Assembly: GCF_040219335.1 (NCBI RefSeq)
Contig: NZ_JAVJSQ010000004.1
Coordinates: 372,001-436,000, forward strand
Length of the DNA stretch: 64,000 nucleotides
Source: Gimesia sp.
GTDB taxonomy: Bacteria > Planctomycetota > Planctomycetia > Planctomycetales > Planctomycetaceae
Reading direction: 5' to 3'
Below, piece after piece: positions 45,689 through 55,580 of this stretch (its first letter is position 1; every line of letters starts with the position of its first letter). Made by a program: the position numbers and the translations under genes. Under the pieces are notes generated by a model. The model had not been told where the DNA came from and did no database searches. It worked only from the letters and a program-made list of their open reading frames with translations.

Positions 45689-46162
45689 ATGACCGACAAA
45701 CAGCCCCACCAGATCACTGAAGTCTTTCCCTACCTCCGCACCCGGGATGCCAGTGCCGCCATCGATTTCTATCAGCGGGCGTTTGGAGCCGTCGAAGACT
45801 TTCGGCTGACCGAACCCGGCGGGCGGATTGGTCACGCGGAACTCAAGTTCGGGGCAACGACGATCATGGTCTCAGACGAGTATCCCGAGTACGGCATTCA
45901 CGCGCCCCGGGAATCCACGCCGACCGGATCGGCAATCCATCTGCATGTGCAGGATGTCGACGCCATGACACAACAGGCCGTCTACGCGGGAGCCACACTG
46001 ATCATGGAGCCGGCCGACCAGTTCTACGGCGAACGGGCCGCAAAGGTTCAGGATCCCTTCGGGCACGAGTGGCTGCTCGGCAGTCAGATTGAAGAGGTGT
46101 CTCCCGAGGAGATGCAGCGCCGCTTTACTGCGATGTTCGAGGCAGGCGAAGAGGAGTGCTGA
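45689..46162 (+). CDS. VOC superfamily protein (PhnB/glyoxalase-like)
   Basis: 157 residues with AGGAG 8 bp before the ATG. Paired beta-alpha-beta-beta-beta modules: VFPYLRTRDASAAIDFYQRA, HAELKFGATTIMVSDEYPE, then HLHVQDVDAMTQQAVYAGA and AKVQDPFGHEWLLGSQIEEV. This matches the PhnB-like/bleomycin-resistance subgroup of the vicinal oxygen chelate family. Metal use and substrate cannot be read; probably a small-molecule-modifying or binding enzyme. Monocistronic. Confidence 0.88.
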   Translation: MTDKQPHQITEVFPYLRTRDASAAIDFYQRAFGAVEDFRLTEPGGRIGHAELKFGATTIMVSDEYPEYGIHAPRESTPTGSAIHLHVQDVDAMTQQAVYAGATLIMEPADQFYGERAAKVQDPFGHEWLLGSQIEEVSPEEMQRRFTAMFEAGEEEC

Positions 46163-46207
46163 AGCGCCCGGTACTCGCGAGTTCTCTCACCGGGATCAGA
46201 AAAGGAG

Positions 46208-46261
46208 CAGGGGCCTCCCGAGAGAAATTTTTCATTTCCCGGCAGCCAGCGGGAGCCCCTG
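46208..46261. terminator. Long inverted repeat between convergent genes
   Basis: CAGGGGCCTCCCG (46208-46220) pairs with CGGGAGCCCCTG (46250-46261) with one bulged C, loop of 29 nt. On the minus strand CTCCTTTTC follows, so it could terminate the receiver-domain gene; the plus strand lacks a U-tract. Confidence 0.5.
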
Positions 46262-46277
46262 GTTTAAGAATCGTCTT

Positions 46278-46586
46278 TCAGTCTGCGCCGCAGCAACACT
46301 CGGTCAGACGCTGAATGGAACCGACAGCCGCAAGCATTCGATTACGGGCAGGCGGGTTCGCGGTGTGCACTTTGATCTCTGGTGGATCGAAGTCCCGCGT
46401 GGCGACGGCTTCTTCAATCCAGAGCAGCACGTCATAGCCGGTGCCGCGTTCGTCATCGCCCAGATCGTGGTCGAGACTGATCGAGCGGACTTCACCCGTT
46501 TTTAAAAATTGAATTGCTTCATCCGGCCAGCGAACCTGTCGCCAGCCCGGCGGTGCCGGTCGTTCGTCATCCAGATAGACGTTCAT
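46278..46586 (-). CDS. Cyclic-phosphate processing receiver-type domain protein
   Basis: 102 residues with AAGGAAA upstream of the ATG. The whole protein reads as the stand-alone receiver-like cPRRD fold: MNVYLDDERPAPPGWRQVRW at the acidic start, ISLDHDLGDDERGTGYDVL with D-H-D-L-G, and DPPEIKVHTANPPARNRM at the end. The family is found with RNA repair and nucleotide-processing genes and is proposed to act on cyclic phosphates; no such partner is adjacent here. Confidence 0.8.
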   Translation of the reverse strand: MNVYLDDERPAPPGWRQVRWPDEAIQFLKTGEVRSISLDHDLGDDERGTGYDVLLWIEEAVATRDFDPPEIKVHTANPPARNRMLAAVGSIQRLTECCCGAD

Positions 46587-47036
46587 GAATTTTCCTTGTA
46601 TTCCACATTAAGAACAGATGAATTCATAGAAAAACAATGTGAGGCCTGTATCACAGACCTTCTGCGTAATGTGACACAAAAAATGCCTCACAGGTTCGCT
46701 ATTTTCGGAGATCACATCAGCAAACGTGAATAAAAAACGCCGAATTATTAACTGAAAATTAACTTGCAGAAATCGGATCTGATCGACTCGTGTTTTATGA
46801 AGCTAACACGTTCTTCACACACCCTTCACAAATGCGGACTAGACTGCCCGCAACTTCAACAGAGACTATTTTCCATTCACAACATCTCTGACTGTTTCAT
46901 TCAAGCTGAATTCATCAGCAGCAGATAAGTTCAAATCCGCCAGTCTGTTTCCCACAGGGAAGACGAATAAACCAGTCAGATTTAATTCATTCTCAGTTGT
47001 TACTGGTCCTGCTCTCAGACTCAAAAAGGAGAAGTG
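46587..47036. other. Intergenic region before the DUF1559 cluster
   Basis: 450 bp, AT-rich, no supported gene (a 74-codon frame at 46509-46733 has no features). It must carry the promoter for the DUF1559 set; AGGAG at 47027-47031 is the ribosome site of the first gene. Confidence 0.5.
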
Positions 47037-47981
47037 ATGAAGCATCGAAAAGCGTTTACCCTCATCGAGCTACTGGTGGTGATTGCCATTATCGCAATCC
47101 TGATCGCCCTGTTGCTGCCGGCGGTACAACAGGCACGCGAAGCTGCACGACGTAACAGCTGCAAAAACAATCTGAAACAGATCGGGCTGGCTTTGCACAA
47201 CTATCATGAAACATTCAGCGCGCTGCCCCCGGGTAGTATCGTCTACTTCAATGGTACCAAATACTATGGACACGGCTGGACCTGGCACGCCAGCATCCTG
47301 CCTTATCTCGATCAGGTTCCGATGTACAACCAGATCCAGGGACCAGACTCCAGCGGCATGGGAGCCGAATCAGGTGGCACGACCAGTGCCAAACAGCAAC
47401 TGGCCGGACAGACTGTGCTTTCCGTATTCTGGTGTCCCTCTCAGCCCGACGTAACCAAAGGTGTGCAGAAAGGGGGTTACTCGCCTTCCAACTATAACGG
47501 CAACATGGGCACGCTGATCGGTAACTCGGGCGACAACTGCTACGGCGGTTCAATTACCACTCCCGCTCAGATGGCAGCCACCGGGGGTTGCATGGGAGCC
47601 GACGGGATCTTCTTCATCAGCAGCAGCGTCCGTTTTCGGGACGTCACCGACGGCCTGTCAAACACCATCTTCGTCAGCGAAGTCATCGATTCCGGCGGAG
47701 ACGCCAACATGCTGGGCGGCGGGGGCAGTGACCGCAAGCACTGTTTCTCTGGGGGTGCAGACAGCAACCCGCCTACCGAAATGTCTGAATACCTGATCGC
47801 CGCCGAGAGCAATGACCCGATCAACGGTTATGCCGAAGAAGCAGCCGGCAGCTACCACACCGGCGGAGCCCAGTTCGTCTTCGGTGATGGTCGTGTCCGC
47901 TTCCTCTCGGAAAACATCGACATGACTCTATACCGTGCTATCAGCACTCGTGCCAAACGGGAAACCCTCGGCGAGTTCTAA
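47037..47981 (+). CDS. DUF1559 pseudopilin-like protein, copy 1
   Basis: 314 residues from the ATG at 47037 (AGGAG five bases before; a GTG directly precedes). The N-terminus is a type IV prepilin-like signal ([18 protein letters not shown]) followed by [13 protein letters not shown], then the DUF1559 beta-rich domain with the H-x-G-G-A-x-F-V-x-x-D-G motif ([19 protein letters not shown]). These are abundant in Planctomycetota and probably form or decorate surface fibres. It is the first of three tandem paralogues of equal length. Confidence 0.95.
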   Translation: MKHRKAFTLIELLVVIAIIAILIALLLPAVQQAREAARRNSCKNNLKQIGLALHNYHETFSALPPGSIVYFNGTKYYGHGWTWHASILPYLDQVPMYNQIQGPDSSGMGAESGGTTSAKQQLAGQTVLSVFWCPSQPDVTKGVQKGGYSPSNYNGNMGTLIGNSGDNCYGGSITTPAQMAATGGCMGADGIFFISSSVRFRDVTDGLSNTIFVSEVIDSGGDANMLGGGGSDRKHCFSGGADSNPPTEMSEYLIAAESNDPINGYAEEAAGSYHTGGAQFVFGDGRVRFLSENIDMTLYRAISTRAKRETLGEF

Positions 47982-48007
47982 AACGCTATTACGTATCGAT
48001 CAATAAA

Positions 48008-48036
48008 GCCCTTCCAGTCACGTCGGCGGGAAGGGC
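48008..48036 (+). terminator. Hairpin after DUF1559 copy 1
   Basis: GCCCTTCC (48008-48015) pairs with GGAAGGGC (48029-48036) over a 13-nt loop. No T-run follows, so it may attenuate rather than stop transcription into the lipoprotein gene. Confidence 0.5.
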
Positions 48037-48104
48037 ATCAGTTAAAAATGAATCAGAGGACCGTATCCTCGCTACTAAGAAATGTATCAAAGTGAGTTTC
48101 AACA

Positions 48105-48560
48105 ATGACCAGTTTTAAACAGAACAAAATCCAAAACATCTTCAAAGTAACTCTGCTGACCCTGTCCCTGGCAATCACCGGCTGCGGTGGGGGAGCCGGC
48201 GATCAACCTGACCTCGGCCTGGTCAAGGGGACCGTCACCTTCGAAGGCTCGCCCCTGGCTGGTGCCTCAGTCACCTTCATGCCCGACAGCGGACGTCCCG
48301 CCAGCGCCACCACCGATGCCTCCGGAAACTACGAACTGGTTTACATTCGTGATACCAAAGGCTGCAAAATCGGTCACAACAAAGTCATGATTACCTCCGT
48401 TGTCGAAGGCGGAAATGAAATGGAAGCCGAAGGCGACGATGCCGCGCCAGCTGAAGCCACCAAAGAAAAACTGCCAGCGAAATACAACACCAACACCGAA
48501 CTGGAAGCTGATGTTAAAGCCGGCGAAAACACCTTCGACTTTGAACTGAAGAAATCCTGA
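48105..48560 (+). CDS. Lipoprotein with carboxypeptidase-regulatory-like fold
   Basis: 151 residues. Signal peptide with lipobox A-I-T-G-C, then GGGAGD, then VKGTVTFEGSPLAGASVTFM and TTDASGNYELVYI, the pattern of a small Ig-like/transthyretin-like domain. It ends in PAKYNTNTELEADVKAGEN and FDFELKK, a motif shared with the lipoprotein at 55031. Planctomycete genomes often pair these with DUF1559 genes. Probably a surface lipoprotein. Confidence 0.85.
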   Translation: MTSFKQNKIQNIFKVTLLTLSLAITGCGGGAGDQPDLGLVKGTVTFEGSPLAGASVTFMPDSGRPASATTDASGNYELVYIRDTKGCKIGHNKVMITSVVEGGNEMEAEGDDAAPAEATKEKLPAKYNTNTELEADVKAGENTFDFELKKS

Positions 48561-48571
48561 TTCTACAGTCA

Positions 48572-48595
48572 ACGCTGGAGCAGCCGCTCCAGCGT
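48572..48595 (+). terminator. Hairpin after the lipoprotein gene
   Basis: ACGCTGGAGC-agcc-GCTCCAGCGT, a perfect 10-bp stem with a 4-nt loop, 11 bp after the stop. No clear U-tract, so termination is uncertain. Confidence 0.6.
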
Positions 48596-48817
48596 GACAT
48601 GTTGATCCATAACCACAAGAGTTTCAAATTTGAGTTAAACCAGGGATAGATTATTTCATCTGATTACCGAGCGTTTGTATTTTTCGGAACTCGCAACAAC
48701 TGAGACCGCGCTGAACTCAACAGCCTCTCAGCCAGGATAACCGGCGATCCTCTTTCGCCATTGCCAGAATCCGTACTTTTTTTGTCCTTTCATCCCTCTA
48801 ACCCACAAGGAAAACTC

Positions 48818-49762
48818 ATGCAGAATCGAAAAGCCTTTACACTGATCGAACTACTTGTGGTGATCGCGATTATCGCTATCCTGATTGCCCTGTTGCTCCC
48901 TGCTGTCCAGCAGGCACGCGAAGCAGCACGCCGCTCACAGTGCAAGAACAACATGAAACAGATTGGATTATCTCTGCACAACTACCACGAAGCACATAGC
49001 GTATTGCCGCCGGGCAGTGTGGTTTACTACAACGGTTCGAAATACAACGGACACGGCTGGACCTGGCACGCCAGCATCCTTCCATATCTCGACCAGGCGC
49101 CCCTCTATGATCAGATCCAGGGACCGTCTTCCAGCGGACTGGGCGCTGAATCCGGTGGTGTCAACGATGCGAAACAGCAACTCTGTGGTCAGGCCCGACT
49201 CTCTGTCTTCTGGTGTCCCTCCCAGCCGGATGTGACCAAAGGGGCTCAGAAAAACGGCTATGCCCCTTCCAACTATAACGGCAACATGGGCACCCTGATC
49301 GGCAGCTCTGGTGACAACTGCTACAGTGGACCGATCACGACTCCTGCCCAGATGGCTGCCACCGGTGGTTGCATGGGTGCAGATGGCATCTTCTATATCA
49401 GCAGTTCCGTGGCTTTCCGTGACATCACCGACGGCCTCTCCAACACGATCATGGTCAGTGAAGTCATTGACTCAGGTGGGGACGCCGACATGCTGGGTGG
49501 AGGTGGCAGTGACCGCAAGCACTGTTTCTCCAACGGAGCAGACAGCAATCCCCCGACTGAAATGACAGAGTACCTGATCGCAGCCGAAAACAACGATCCA
49601 ATCAACTCCTACGGGGAAGAGGCAGCCGGCAGCTATCACACCGGCGGTGCTCACTTTGTACTCTGTGACGGTAGCGTGCGATTCCTCTCTGAGAACATCG
49701 CGATGACGCTCTACCGTGCTCTCAGCACCCGCGCGAAACGGGAAACCCTGGGGGAATTCTAA
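48818..49762 (+). CDS. DUF1559 pseudopilin-like protein, copy 2
   Basis: 314 residues from the ATG at 48818 (AAGGA upstream); an earlier in-frame start at 48761 would add an unlikely 19 residues before the prepilin signal. It is near-identical to copy 3 over most of its length ([35 protein letters not shown]). Terminator follows. Same presumed surface role as copy 1. Confidence 0.95.
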   Translation: MQNRKAFTLIELLVVIAIIAILIALLLPAVQQAREAARRSQCKNNMKQIGLSLHNYHEAHSVLPPGSVVYYNGSKYNGHGWTWHASILPYLDQAPLYDQIQGPSSSGLGAESGGVNDAKQQLCGQARLSVFWCPSQPDVTKGAQKNGYAPSNYNGNMGTLIGSSGDNCYSGPITTPAQMAATGGCMGADGIFYISSSVAFRDITDGLSNTIMVSEVIDSGGDADMLGGGGSDRKHCFSNGADSNPPTEMTEYLIAAENNDPINSYGEEAAGSYHTGGAHFVLCDGSVRFLSENIAMTLYRALSTRAKRETLGEF

Positions 49763-50187
49763 TAACCCGCTGATTACCACTACTCTTATCTGAGACAGAC
49801 CCGAACAACCTCTCTGCCAGCTGCATTGATCAACAATCGCAGGCAGGGAGGTTCTTTTTTTACAGCCTGTTCATCAATCGAAGTGACAGACAAAGCCCAC
49901 TCTCATCACAGGTGATTTATATATCCATGCTCTGCCCGGGATCTTCATCAACCGCGCGAAAAGATAACGACTTCTTCATCATTTATTCACACATCAAGTA
50001 TAAAATTCTCACACTTTTAACAGGCTCTTTCACATATCAGACGTGGTAAACAACATCCGTCGTGCTGGTTCTCACAGCAACTACCTGAATTCCGATTTGC
50101 GATTCTGTTTCCGTCACCGTCGAAGAGCACATCATTCGTTAACTCTTTTTTCATTTCATATTCGTTTTTGAAATGCAAGGAAACCAC
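49763..50187. other. Intergenic region between DUF1559 copies 2 and 3
   Basis: 425 bp; the left part holds the terminator at 49809-49861, the right part is AT-rich and likely carries a separate promoter for copy 3. No gene. Confidence 0.5.
49809..49861 (+). terminator. Intrinsic terminator after DUF1559 copy 2
   Basis: CCTCTCTGCC (49809-49818) pairs with GGCAGGGAGG (49842-49851) with one G-T pair, followed by TTCTTTTTTT. Confidence 0.9.
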
Positions 50188-51132
<945 letters not shown>

Positions 51133-51158
51133 GCCTTCGGATGACATCGATACGCTGA

Positions 51159-51189
51159 AAAGGCGTCGCTCCCCAGCGACGCCTTTTTT
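51159..51189 (+). terminator. Intrinsic terminator after DUF1559 copy 3
   Basis: AAAGGCGTCGCT-cccc-AGCGACGCCTTT, a perfect 12-bp stem, then further T residues. Confidence 0.93.
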
Positions 51190-51353
51190 GCATTGAATCG
51201 TATTTCGACTATAATGTATTGTAGTGAATTCACTGAACGCAGAGCTTCCCGCAATCGTGCGTGAGCTACTCTACGATTGCGGGGATGCTCTGACATTCAG
51301 GTAATTTAACTGAGTAGACGCAGCCGATATCAGCTGTTGCGCTCCACTCAGCT

Positions 51354-51920
51354 TCAGACAGTTTGTCCGGAATGGATTCCTTCCGCAAACTCTTCGACCA
51401 TCTTCGCGCAAAACGCGGGCAGGTCATCTGGCTTGCGACTGGTCACCAGTCCGTTGTCACATACGCACTCCTGGTTAACCCAGTTAGCGCCGGCATTGAT
51501 CAGATCTGTTTTCACACTGGGCCACGACGTCACCATTCGCTCGTCGACCACATCAGCTTCCACCAGCATCCAGGGACCATGGCAGATCGCAGCGACCGGA
51601 ATACCCTCTTTGAAGAATTCGCGGACAAAATTGACGGCGTTCACACTGAGCCGCAGGGCATCGGGATTGAATACGCCCCCGGGCAGCACCAGTCCCTGGA
51701 AGTCGGTCGCATTCACTTCATCGACCGTCTGGTCAACGCTGAATTTATCGCCCTTTTCATCGTGGTGCACTCCCTGTATTTTGCCGCTCTCCAATGAGAT
51801 CAGCCGGGGCTCGCCCCCCGCGGTCTGCACCGCCTGCCAGGGTTCCGTCAGTTCGACCTGCTCGAATCCATCGGTCGCCAGAAATGCAATTGTTTTCCCC
51901 TGTAGCTGTTTCCCTGACAT
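51354..51920 (-). CDS. DJ-1/PfpI family protein (protein deglycase-like)
   Basis: 188 residues from the ATG at 51920, with AAGGAG 7 bp upstream; an earlier in-frame start at 51995 is unsupported. Catalytic cysteine C113 and H114 lie in AAICHGPWML, and the conserved glutamate E20 in TDGFEQVE. This is the PfpI/YhbO-type subgroup of stress proteins (protease or deglycase activity claimed for relatives). No operon partner. Confidence 0.9.
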   Translation of the reverse strand: MSGKQLQGKTIAFLATDGFEQVELTEPWQAVQTAGGEPRLISLESGKIQGVHHDEKGDKFSVDQTVDEVNATDFQGLVLPGGVFNPDALRLSVNAVNFVREFFKEGIPVAAICHGPWMLVEADVVDERMVTSWPSVKTDLINAGANWVNQECVCDNGLVTSRKPDDLPAFCAKMVEEFAEGIHSGQTV

Positions 51921-52387
51921 TCCATTCTCCTTCCATATTTCCTGTTCGACTGCACTCACGAACGGTCTCAGAACTCCAGGATCAGTTGCTGACACGCTTG
52001 CTTGATATTCGTTTTTTCGTTCCTGAAAATAACCACCGGAGACGACACTTCGGTCGCCCCCGGTGGAAATGGCGTTTCAGTCCGAATACGTCTGAGGGCC
52101 TTGCAGACGAATTCCTGAACTGGTTTTGCTGACCTACGCAAGCAACGTGCCAGTCGGTACAAAAATGAGAGAGTCTAAAAAACAGCCTGATTTTCTGCTC
52201 CTCAGAATCGAGCTGTCAGCCTGTCGTACCACAACCGCTGGTCGCTCAACAGACACCCTGATCGCTGGCAAGTCAGCACCCGGAACGCAGATCCCTCAAA
52301 ACACGATCGAGCAGGAGACAGAGAATGCCCTCAATGTTCCCGAGCTCCATTCCGTTAAAGGTAAACCAGCGATTGACCACGTCGTTT
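51921..52387. other. Intergenic region with a REP-like hairpin
   Basis: 467 bp without a supported gene; contains the hairpin at 52033-52066. Short frames here are not convincing. Confidence 0.5.
52033..52066. repeat. Interrupted inverted repeat (REP-like)
   Basis: CCACCGG-aga-CGAC-acttcg-GTCG-ccc-CCGGTGG: an outer 7-bp and an inner 4-bp stem separated by a small internal loop. Structure like repetitive extragenic palindromes. Confidence 0.6.
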
Positions 52388-52675
52388 CTAGAGCAACTTT
52401 TCCCAGTTGCGAGCACTGTGCAGTACACGAATAATCTGAATCCCGTCTTCAATCGGGAAATAAAATATCAGGTACCGTCCGAGGGGAAAACAGCGTAAGC
52501 CTTCGCGAAAACGATCCTGTCGGGATCCAATCCCAGGATGATTTGCCAGCTTTTGAAAGAGTTGATCGAACTGTCTTACCAGTCTGTCTGCTGCGGAAGA
52601 ATCCTCTGCAGAAATATAGGTCCAGATTTCCAGAATATCTTCTTTCGCCTGTCGCGTCTGTATTATTCGCGACAT
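52388..52675 (-). CDS. RelE/ParE family toxin
   Basis: 95 residues: IIQTRQAKEDILEIWTYISA, ADRLVRQFDQLFQKLANHPG, SRQDRFREGLRCFPLGRYLI and VLHSARNWEKLL match the RelE/ParE toxin fold (the final basic tail is typical of ParE-like members). The ATG directly follows the antitoxin stop, so the pair is translated together. As in other systems it probably targets gyrase or mRNA; which one is not readable. Confidence 0.88.
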   Translation of the reverse strand: MSRIIQTRQAKEDILEIWTYISAEDSSAADRLVRQFDQLFQKLANHPGIGSRQDRFREGLRCFPLGRYLIFYFPIEDGIQIIRVLHSARNWEKLL

Positions 52676-52933
52676 CTATTCCGGCTCGACGATTTGTCGT
52701 GCGCGGGCTTCCTTGAGAAGGGCCTCAACATCCCAGTCGGTCACATCGCCTGCATCGGCCTGATCAAATCCAACCTGGAGCTCACGGCGTAATTCTGCAT
52801 CCATCCAATGTTGAAAATCTTCCTGCGGAACCAGTAGATATACTTTCTGCGTTTGGTCGTCTTCAATTTGGAGAGGGCGATCAGGCGACTCCCGGAGAGC
52901 CTGTCGCATTTCATCGGTCAGTTTAGGAGCCAT
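52676..52933 (-). CDS. Antitoxin of the RelE/ParE pair
   Basis: 85 residues encoded directly upstream of the toxin with AGAGGAA before the ATG. LTDEMRQALRESPDRPLQIE and VYLLVPQEDFQHWMDAEL, then AGDVTDWDVEALLKEARARQ, resemble Phd/YefM-like or ParD-like antitoxins with a DNA-binding N-terminus and toxin-binding C-terminus. Order antitoxin then toxin is normal. Precise family not certain. Confidence 0.8.
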   Translation of the reverse strand: MAPKLTDEMRQALRESPDRPLQIEDDQTQKVYLLVPQEDFQHWMDAELRRELQVGFDQADAGDVTDWDVEALLKEARARQIVEPE

Positions 52934-53039
52934 CTAATTCCTCTTGCAGATAACAACGAGAGAGCAGGGTTTCCTCTGATAGCGATTATACACTTCGGTG
53001 CACGTCGTATCCACAATGAATCCAACAGATCTCTGACGC

Positions 53040-53747
53040 TCAGCTGCGGCGTTCCTGCTGTCGGAGGAATGCCAGCACATCCCGGCAACCGCGCTGGATC
53101 TGGGCGCTCATCACTTCGCGGGCCAGGGGGCCATCGCCGGCCCGCAACGCAGCCAGCAGTTTTTCTTTATCGCTGCAGGTTCGCTCTGCCAGTTCCACGG
53201 TCAGCAGTCGAGAGCTGTTCCGCTGTGATTCAAACACCAGTGTGACCGCACTGTGTTCGCGGATCACTTTCGCGATCAAACGGTTGCGAGAAGCCTCAAT
53301 TACAATCTGGTGAAACACCGCTTCACAATCCAGCCAGCGATGAAACTGCGCCGCTGTGGCATATCCTTCATTCCGCTGCTGAACCAGTTCGCGGATCTCA
53401 TGAAACTCAACCATCAGGGCATCCAGATCATCCAGTTGATGCGGCGTAATGTAGCGGGCCGCTTCCGCAGCCGCACAACTCTCCAGCGCATCCCGCAGAA
53501 CATACAGCTCTTCCAGATCCTCACGATTCGGGTTCCGCACAAAGGCTCCCGCGCCAGGCACATGCTCTACCAGACCTTCCGAGACGAGTCGGTGAATCGC
53601 CTCACGCACGGGAATCACACTCACGCCAATCCGCTCGGCCAGCTTGCGATTAACCAGCTGCGTACCGGGAGTCAGATTCCCTTCCTGCAGTTCCTGCCTG
53701 ATGTAACGATAAGCACGATCGGCCAGATTTTCGGTGGCTTCATACAT
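53040..53747 (-). CDS. GntR family regulator (FCD domain)
   Basis: 235 residues. N-terminal winged helix (GTQLVNRKLAERIGVSVIPV, REAIHRLVSEGLVEHVPGAG), then an all-helical FCD ligand domain (YVLRDALESCAAAEAARYI to the end, with metal-type histidines such as FHQIVIEAS). The divergent promoter region with an ATGTTATAACAT palindrome lies just upstream. Likely a repressor that responds to a small acid or sugar acid; ligand unknown. Confidence 0.9.
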   Translation of the reverse strand: MYEATENLADRAYRYIRQELQEGNLTPGTQLVNRKLAERIGVSVIPVREAIHRLVSEGLVEHVPGAGAFVRNPNREDLEELYVLRDALESCAAAEAARYITPHQLDDLDALMVEFHEIRELVQQRNEGYATAAQFHRWLDCEAVFHQIVIEASRNRLIAKVIREHSAVTLVFESQRNSSRLLTVELAERTCSDKEKLLAALRAGDGPLAREVMSAQIQRGCRDVLAFLRQQERRS

Positions 53748-53761
53748 TTTTCATTTTCTGG

Positions 53762-53790
53762 TTGACAAGCGTTTTGGTTTTACCGACAAT
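53762..53790 (+). promoter_or_regulatory. Promoter candidate for the DUF1559-sialidase set
   Basis: TTGACA at 53762-53767, a 17-bp spacer, then GACAAT at 53785-53790 (four of six matches to TATAAT). The palindrome at 53800-53813 falls at the predicted start of transcription, as expected for an operator. Confidence 0.5.
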
Positions 53791-53799
53791 ATGTAACAT

Positions 53800-53813
53800 C
53801 ATGTTATAACATG
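53800..53813. promoter_or_regulatory. Palindromic operator candidate for the GntR regulator
   Basis: CATGTTATAACATG is a perfect 14-bp palindrome between the divergent GntR gene and the DUF1559 gene. Related half-sites ATGTAACAT (53791-53799) and ATGTTAT (53811-53817) flank it. Placement next to the regulator is the reason for the call. Confidence 0.6.
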
Positions 53814-53965
53814 TTATTCCATAATGTCAATTTTTTCTTTTTTACAAATTTTTGTGCCGGTTTCCCAGTCGGTGAAGTGCAAATCTGGGGCACAGGCACA
53901 GCAGACCAGGTCTGTACCGGGAGTCTTAACGCCCCTCAATTTATCTGTTTCATCTGGAGAGAATC

Positions 53966-54862
53966 ATGAAAATCAAGCGCGGATTTACACTGATTGAATT
54001 ACTGGTCGTGATCGCCATTATCGCCATTCTGATTGCATTGCTGCTGCCTGCTGTCCAACAGGCACGTGAATCTGCCCGACGCTCCACCTGTAAAAACAAC
54101 CTGAAACAGATCGGTCTGGCTCTCCACAACTACCACGAAACTCACAAGGTCTTCCCGTATGGAATCGATCACCGCAACGGCGGCTGTTCGGGCTCTCCCG
54201 GACTAACCTACCGCTTCGGCTGGGGCACTCTGATCCTCCCCTTTATCGATCAGGCCAACGTCTACAACAAATACAACTTCTCCAAAAACTACAATGACTC
54301 TCCCAACAAGGCCATTGATGTGGTCGGCTTCAAGGTCCCCAGCTATCAGTGCCCCAGTGACCCCCAGAGCGACGACCGCGTGAATATGACCGGTGCCATC
54401 AACAACGGCGGACCGGGAAACAAAGACGACCTCGGCAAAACCAATTACTCGGGCGTCGCAGATTCCGTCGACTGGACCTGCTCCGACAATACCTGGCCTG
54501 CCAGTGTCGGGAATGGCATCTTCTACAATCGCAGTCGGACCAAAATCAGCGATATCCTCGATGGTGCCAGCAACACTCTGATGGTCGGTGAATGTACCGG
54601 CGGACTGACCGGCTCGTTTGACGGCAATCCTTATCCGGTCTGGAATATTCTTGACACAGCCGGCGGTATCAACGGACCTCACACCACGCCTGGCGGTGGC
54701 ACCTGGAATCTGCGAACCCAGGAATTCTCCAGCTGGCACACCGGCGGCTGCCACTTCGTGCTGGGCGATGGTTCAGTCCGGTTCCTTTCTGAAAATATCG
54801 ACCAGGGAACACTCTCCGATCTCACGACCCGTCAGGGCGGGGAAGTCGTCGGCGAATTCTAA
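53966..54862 (+). CDS. DUF1559 pseudopilin-like protein
   Basis: 298 residues with a GGAGAG ribosome site. [17 protein letters not shown] prepilin signal, [19 protein letters not shown], then the DUF1559 core ending [19 protein letters not shown]. It is more distant from the three tandem copies than they are from each other. First gene of a set with a lipoprotein and a sialidase-like enzyme. Confidence 0.95.
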   Translation: MKIKRGFTLIELLVVIAIIAILIALLLPAVQQARESARRSTCKNNLKQIGLALHNYHETHKVFPYGIDHRNGGCSGSPGLTYRFGWGTLILPFIDQANVYNKYNFSKNYNDSPNKAIDVVGFKVPSYQCPSDPQSDDRVNMTGAINNGGPGNKDDLGKTNYSGVADSVDWTCSDNTWPASVGNGIFYNRSRTKISDILDGASNTLMVGECTGGLTGSFDGNPYPVWNILDTAGGINGPHTTPGGGTWNLRTQEFSSWHTGGCHFVLGDGSVRFLSENIDQGTLSDLTTRQGGEVVGEF

Positions 54863-55030
54863 ACGCTGCTTTTCAGGTTCGACACCTGAGATCAGGAACC
54901 GCCATGGACCAGAGGGAACAGCCTGCATTCCTCTGGTCTGGCACTCCTGGATCTGACAATGGGAACTCCTGCCGAACGGATCGCCGGGAAGCTGCTCACT
55001 CCATTCCTCACCCCTGCAGAGATATAATCA

Positions 55031-55468
55031 ATGAACGCCTCGCTTCTGAATCAAGTTGTCTGCTGTGCCTGTTTGTGTCTCAGTCTCCTCTCCGCCGGTT
55101 GTGGCGCCAGTGATGCACCGGAGCGACGACCGGTCAAAGGCATCGTTAAGTACGCCGGTGATCCGCTGGATGCTGCAGAAATCCGTTTTATCCCCGATTC
55201 CGGACCTGTCTCGCTGGCCACGATTCGCGCCGGCATCTATCAGCTCGACAATAAAGGGGGCGTCCCTCTGGGAAACTGCAAAGTCCAGATCGTCTCCAGC
55301 ACACCTCAGCTGGATGAGAGTGTCGCCCCGGGTGATGTCGGCACCAGTGGGGAACAGATCCCCGAGGTCACGGAAATCCCGGCGAAGTATAACTCCCAGA
55401 CCACACTCACCGCCACGATCGAAAAAGGAGAGGGTGCCCAGACGCTCGACTTCGAACTCGAAAAGTAA
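55031..55468 (+). CDS. Lipoprotein with carboxypeptidase-regulatory-like fold
   Basis: 145 residues. Lipobox L-S-A-G-C follows a cysteine-rich signal (VVCCACLCLSLLSAG), and the body has PVKGIVKYAGDPLDAAEIRF and a C-terminal PAKYNSQTTLTATIEKGEG with FELEK, matching the lipoprotein at 48105. It sits between the DUF1559 and sialidase genes on the same strand. Confidence 0.85.
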   Translation: MNASLLNQVVCCACLCLSLLSAGCGASDAPERRPVKGIVKYAGDPLDAAEIRFIPDSGPVSLATIRAGIYQLDNKGGVPLGNCKVQIVSSTPQLDESVAPGDVGTSGEQIPEVTEIPAKYNSQTTLTATIEKGEGAQTLDFELEK

Positions 55469-55580
55469 TTCTCACGATTCCGTCACAACACCAGACATTC
55501 CCTATCCATCGCTTTATAATCAGACCAGGGTCTGAAACACGCCGCACAACACACCTGCCTGAAGCTCACAGAAAGATCGC

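Noticed and set aside
46509-46733. 74-codon plus-strand frame before the DUF1559 cluster
   Set aside because: Overlaps the start of the receiver-domain gene antisense and has no features.
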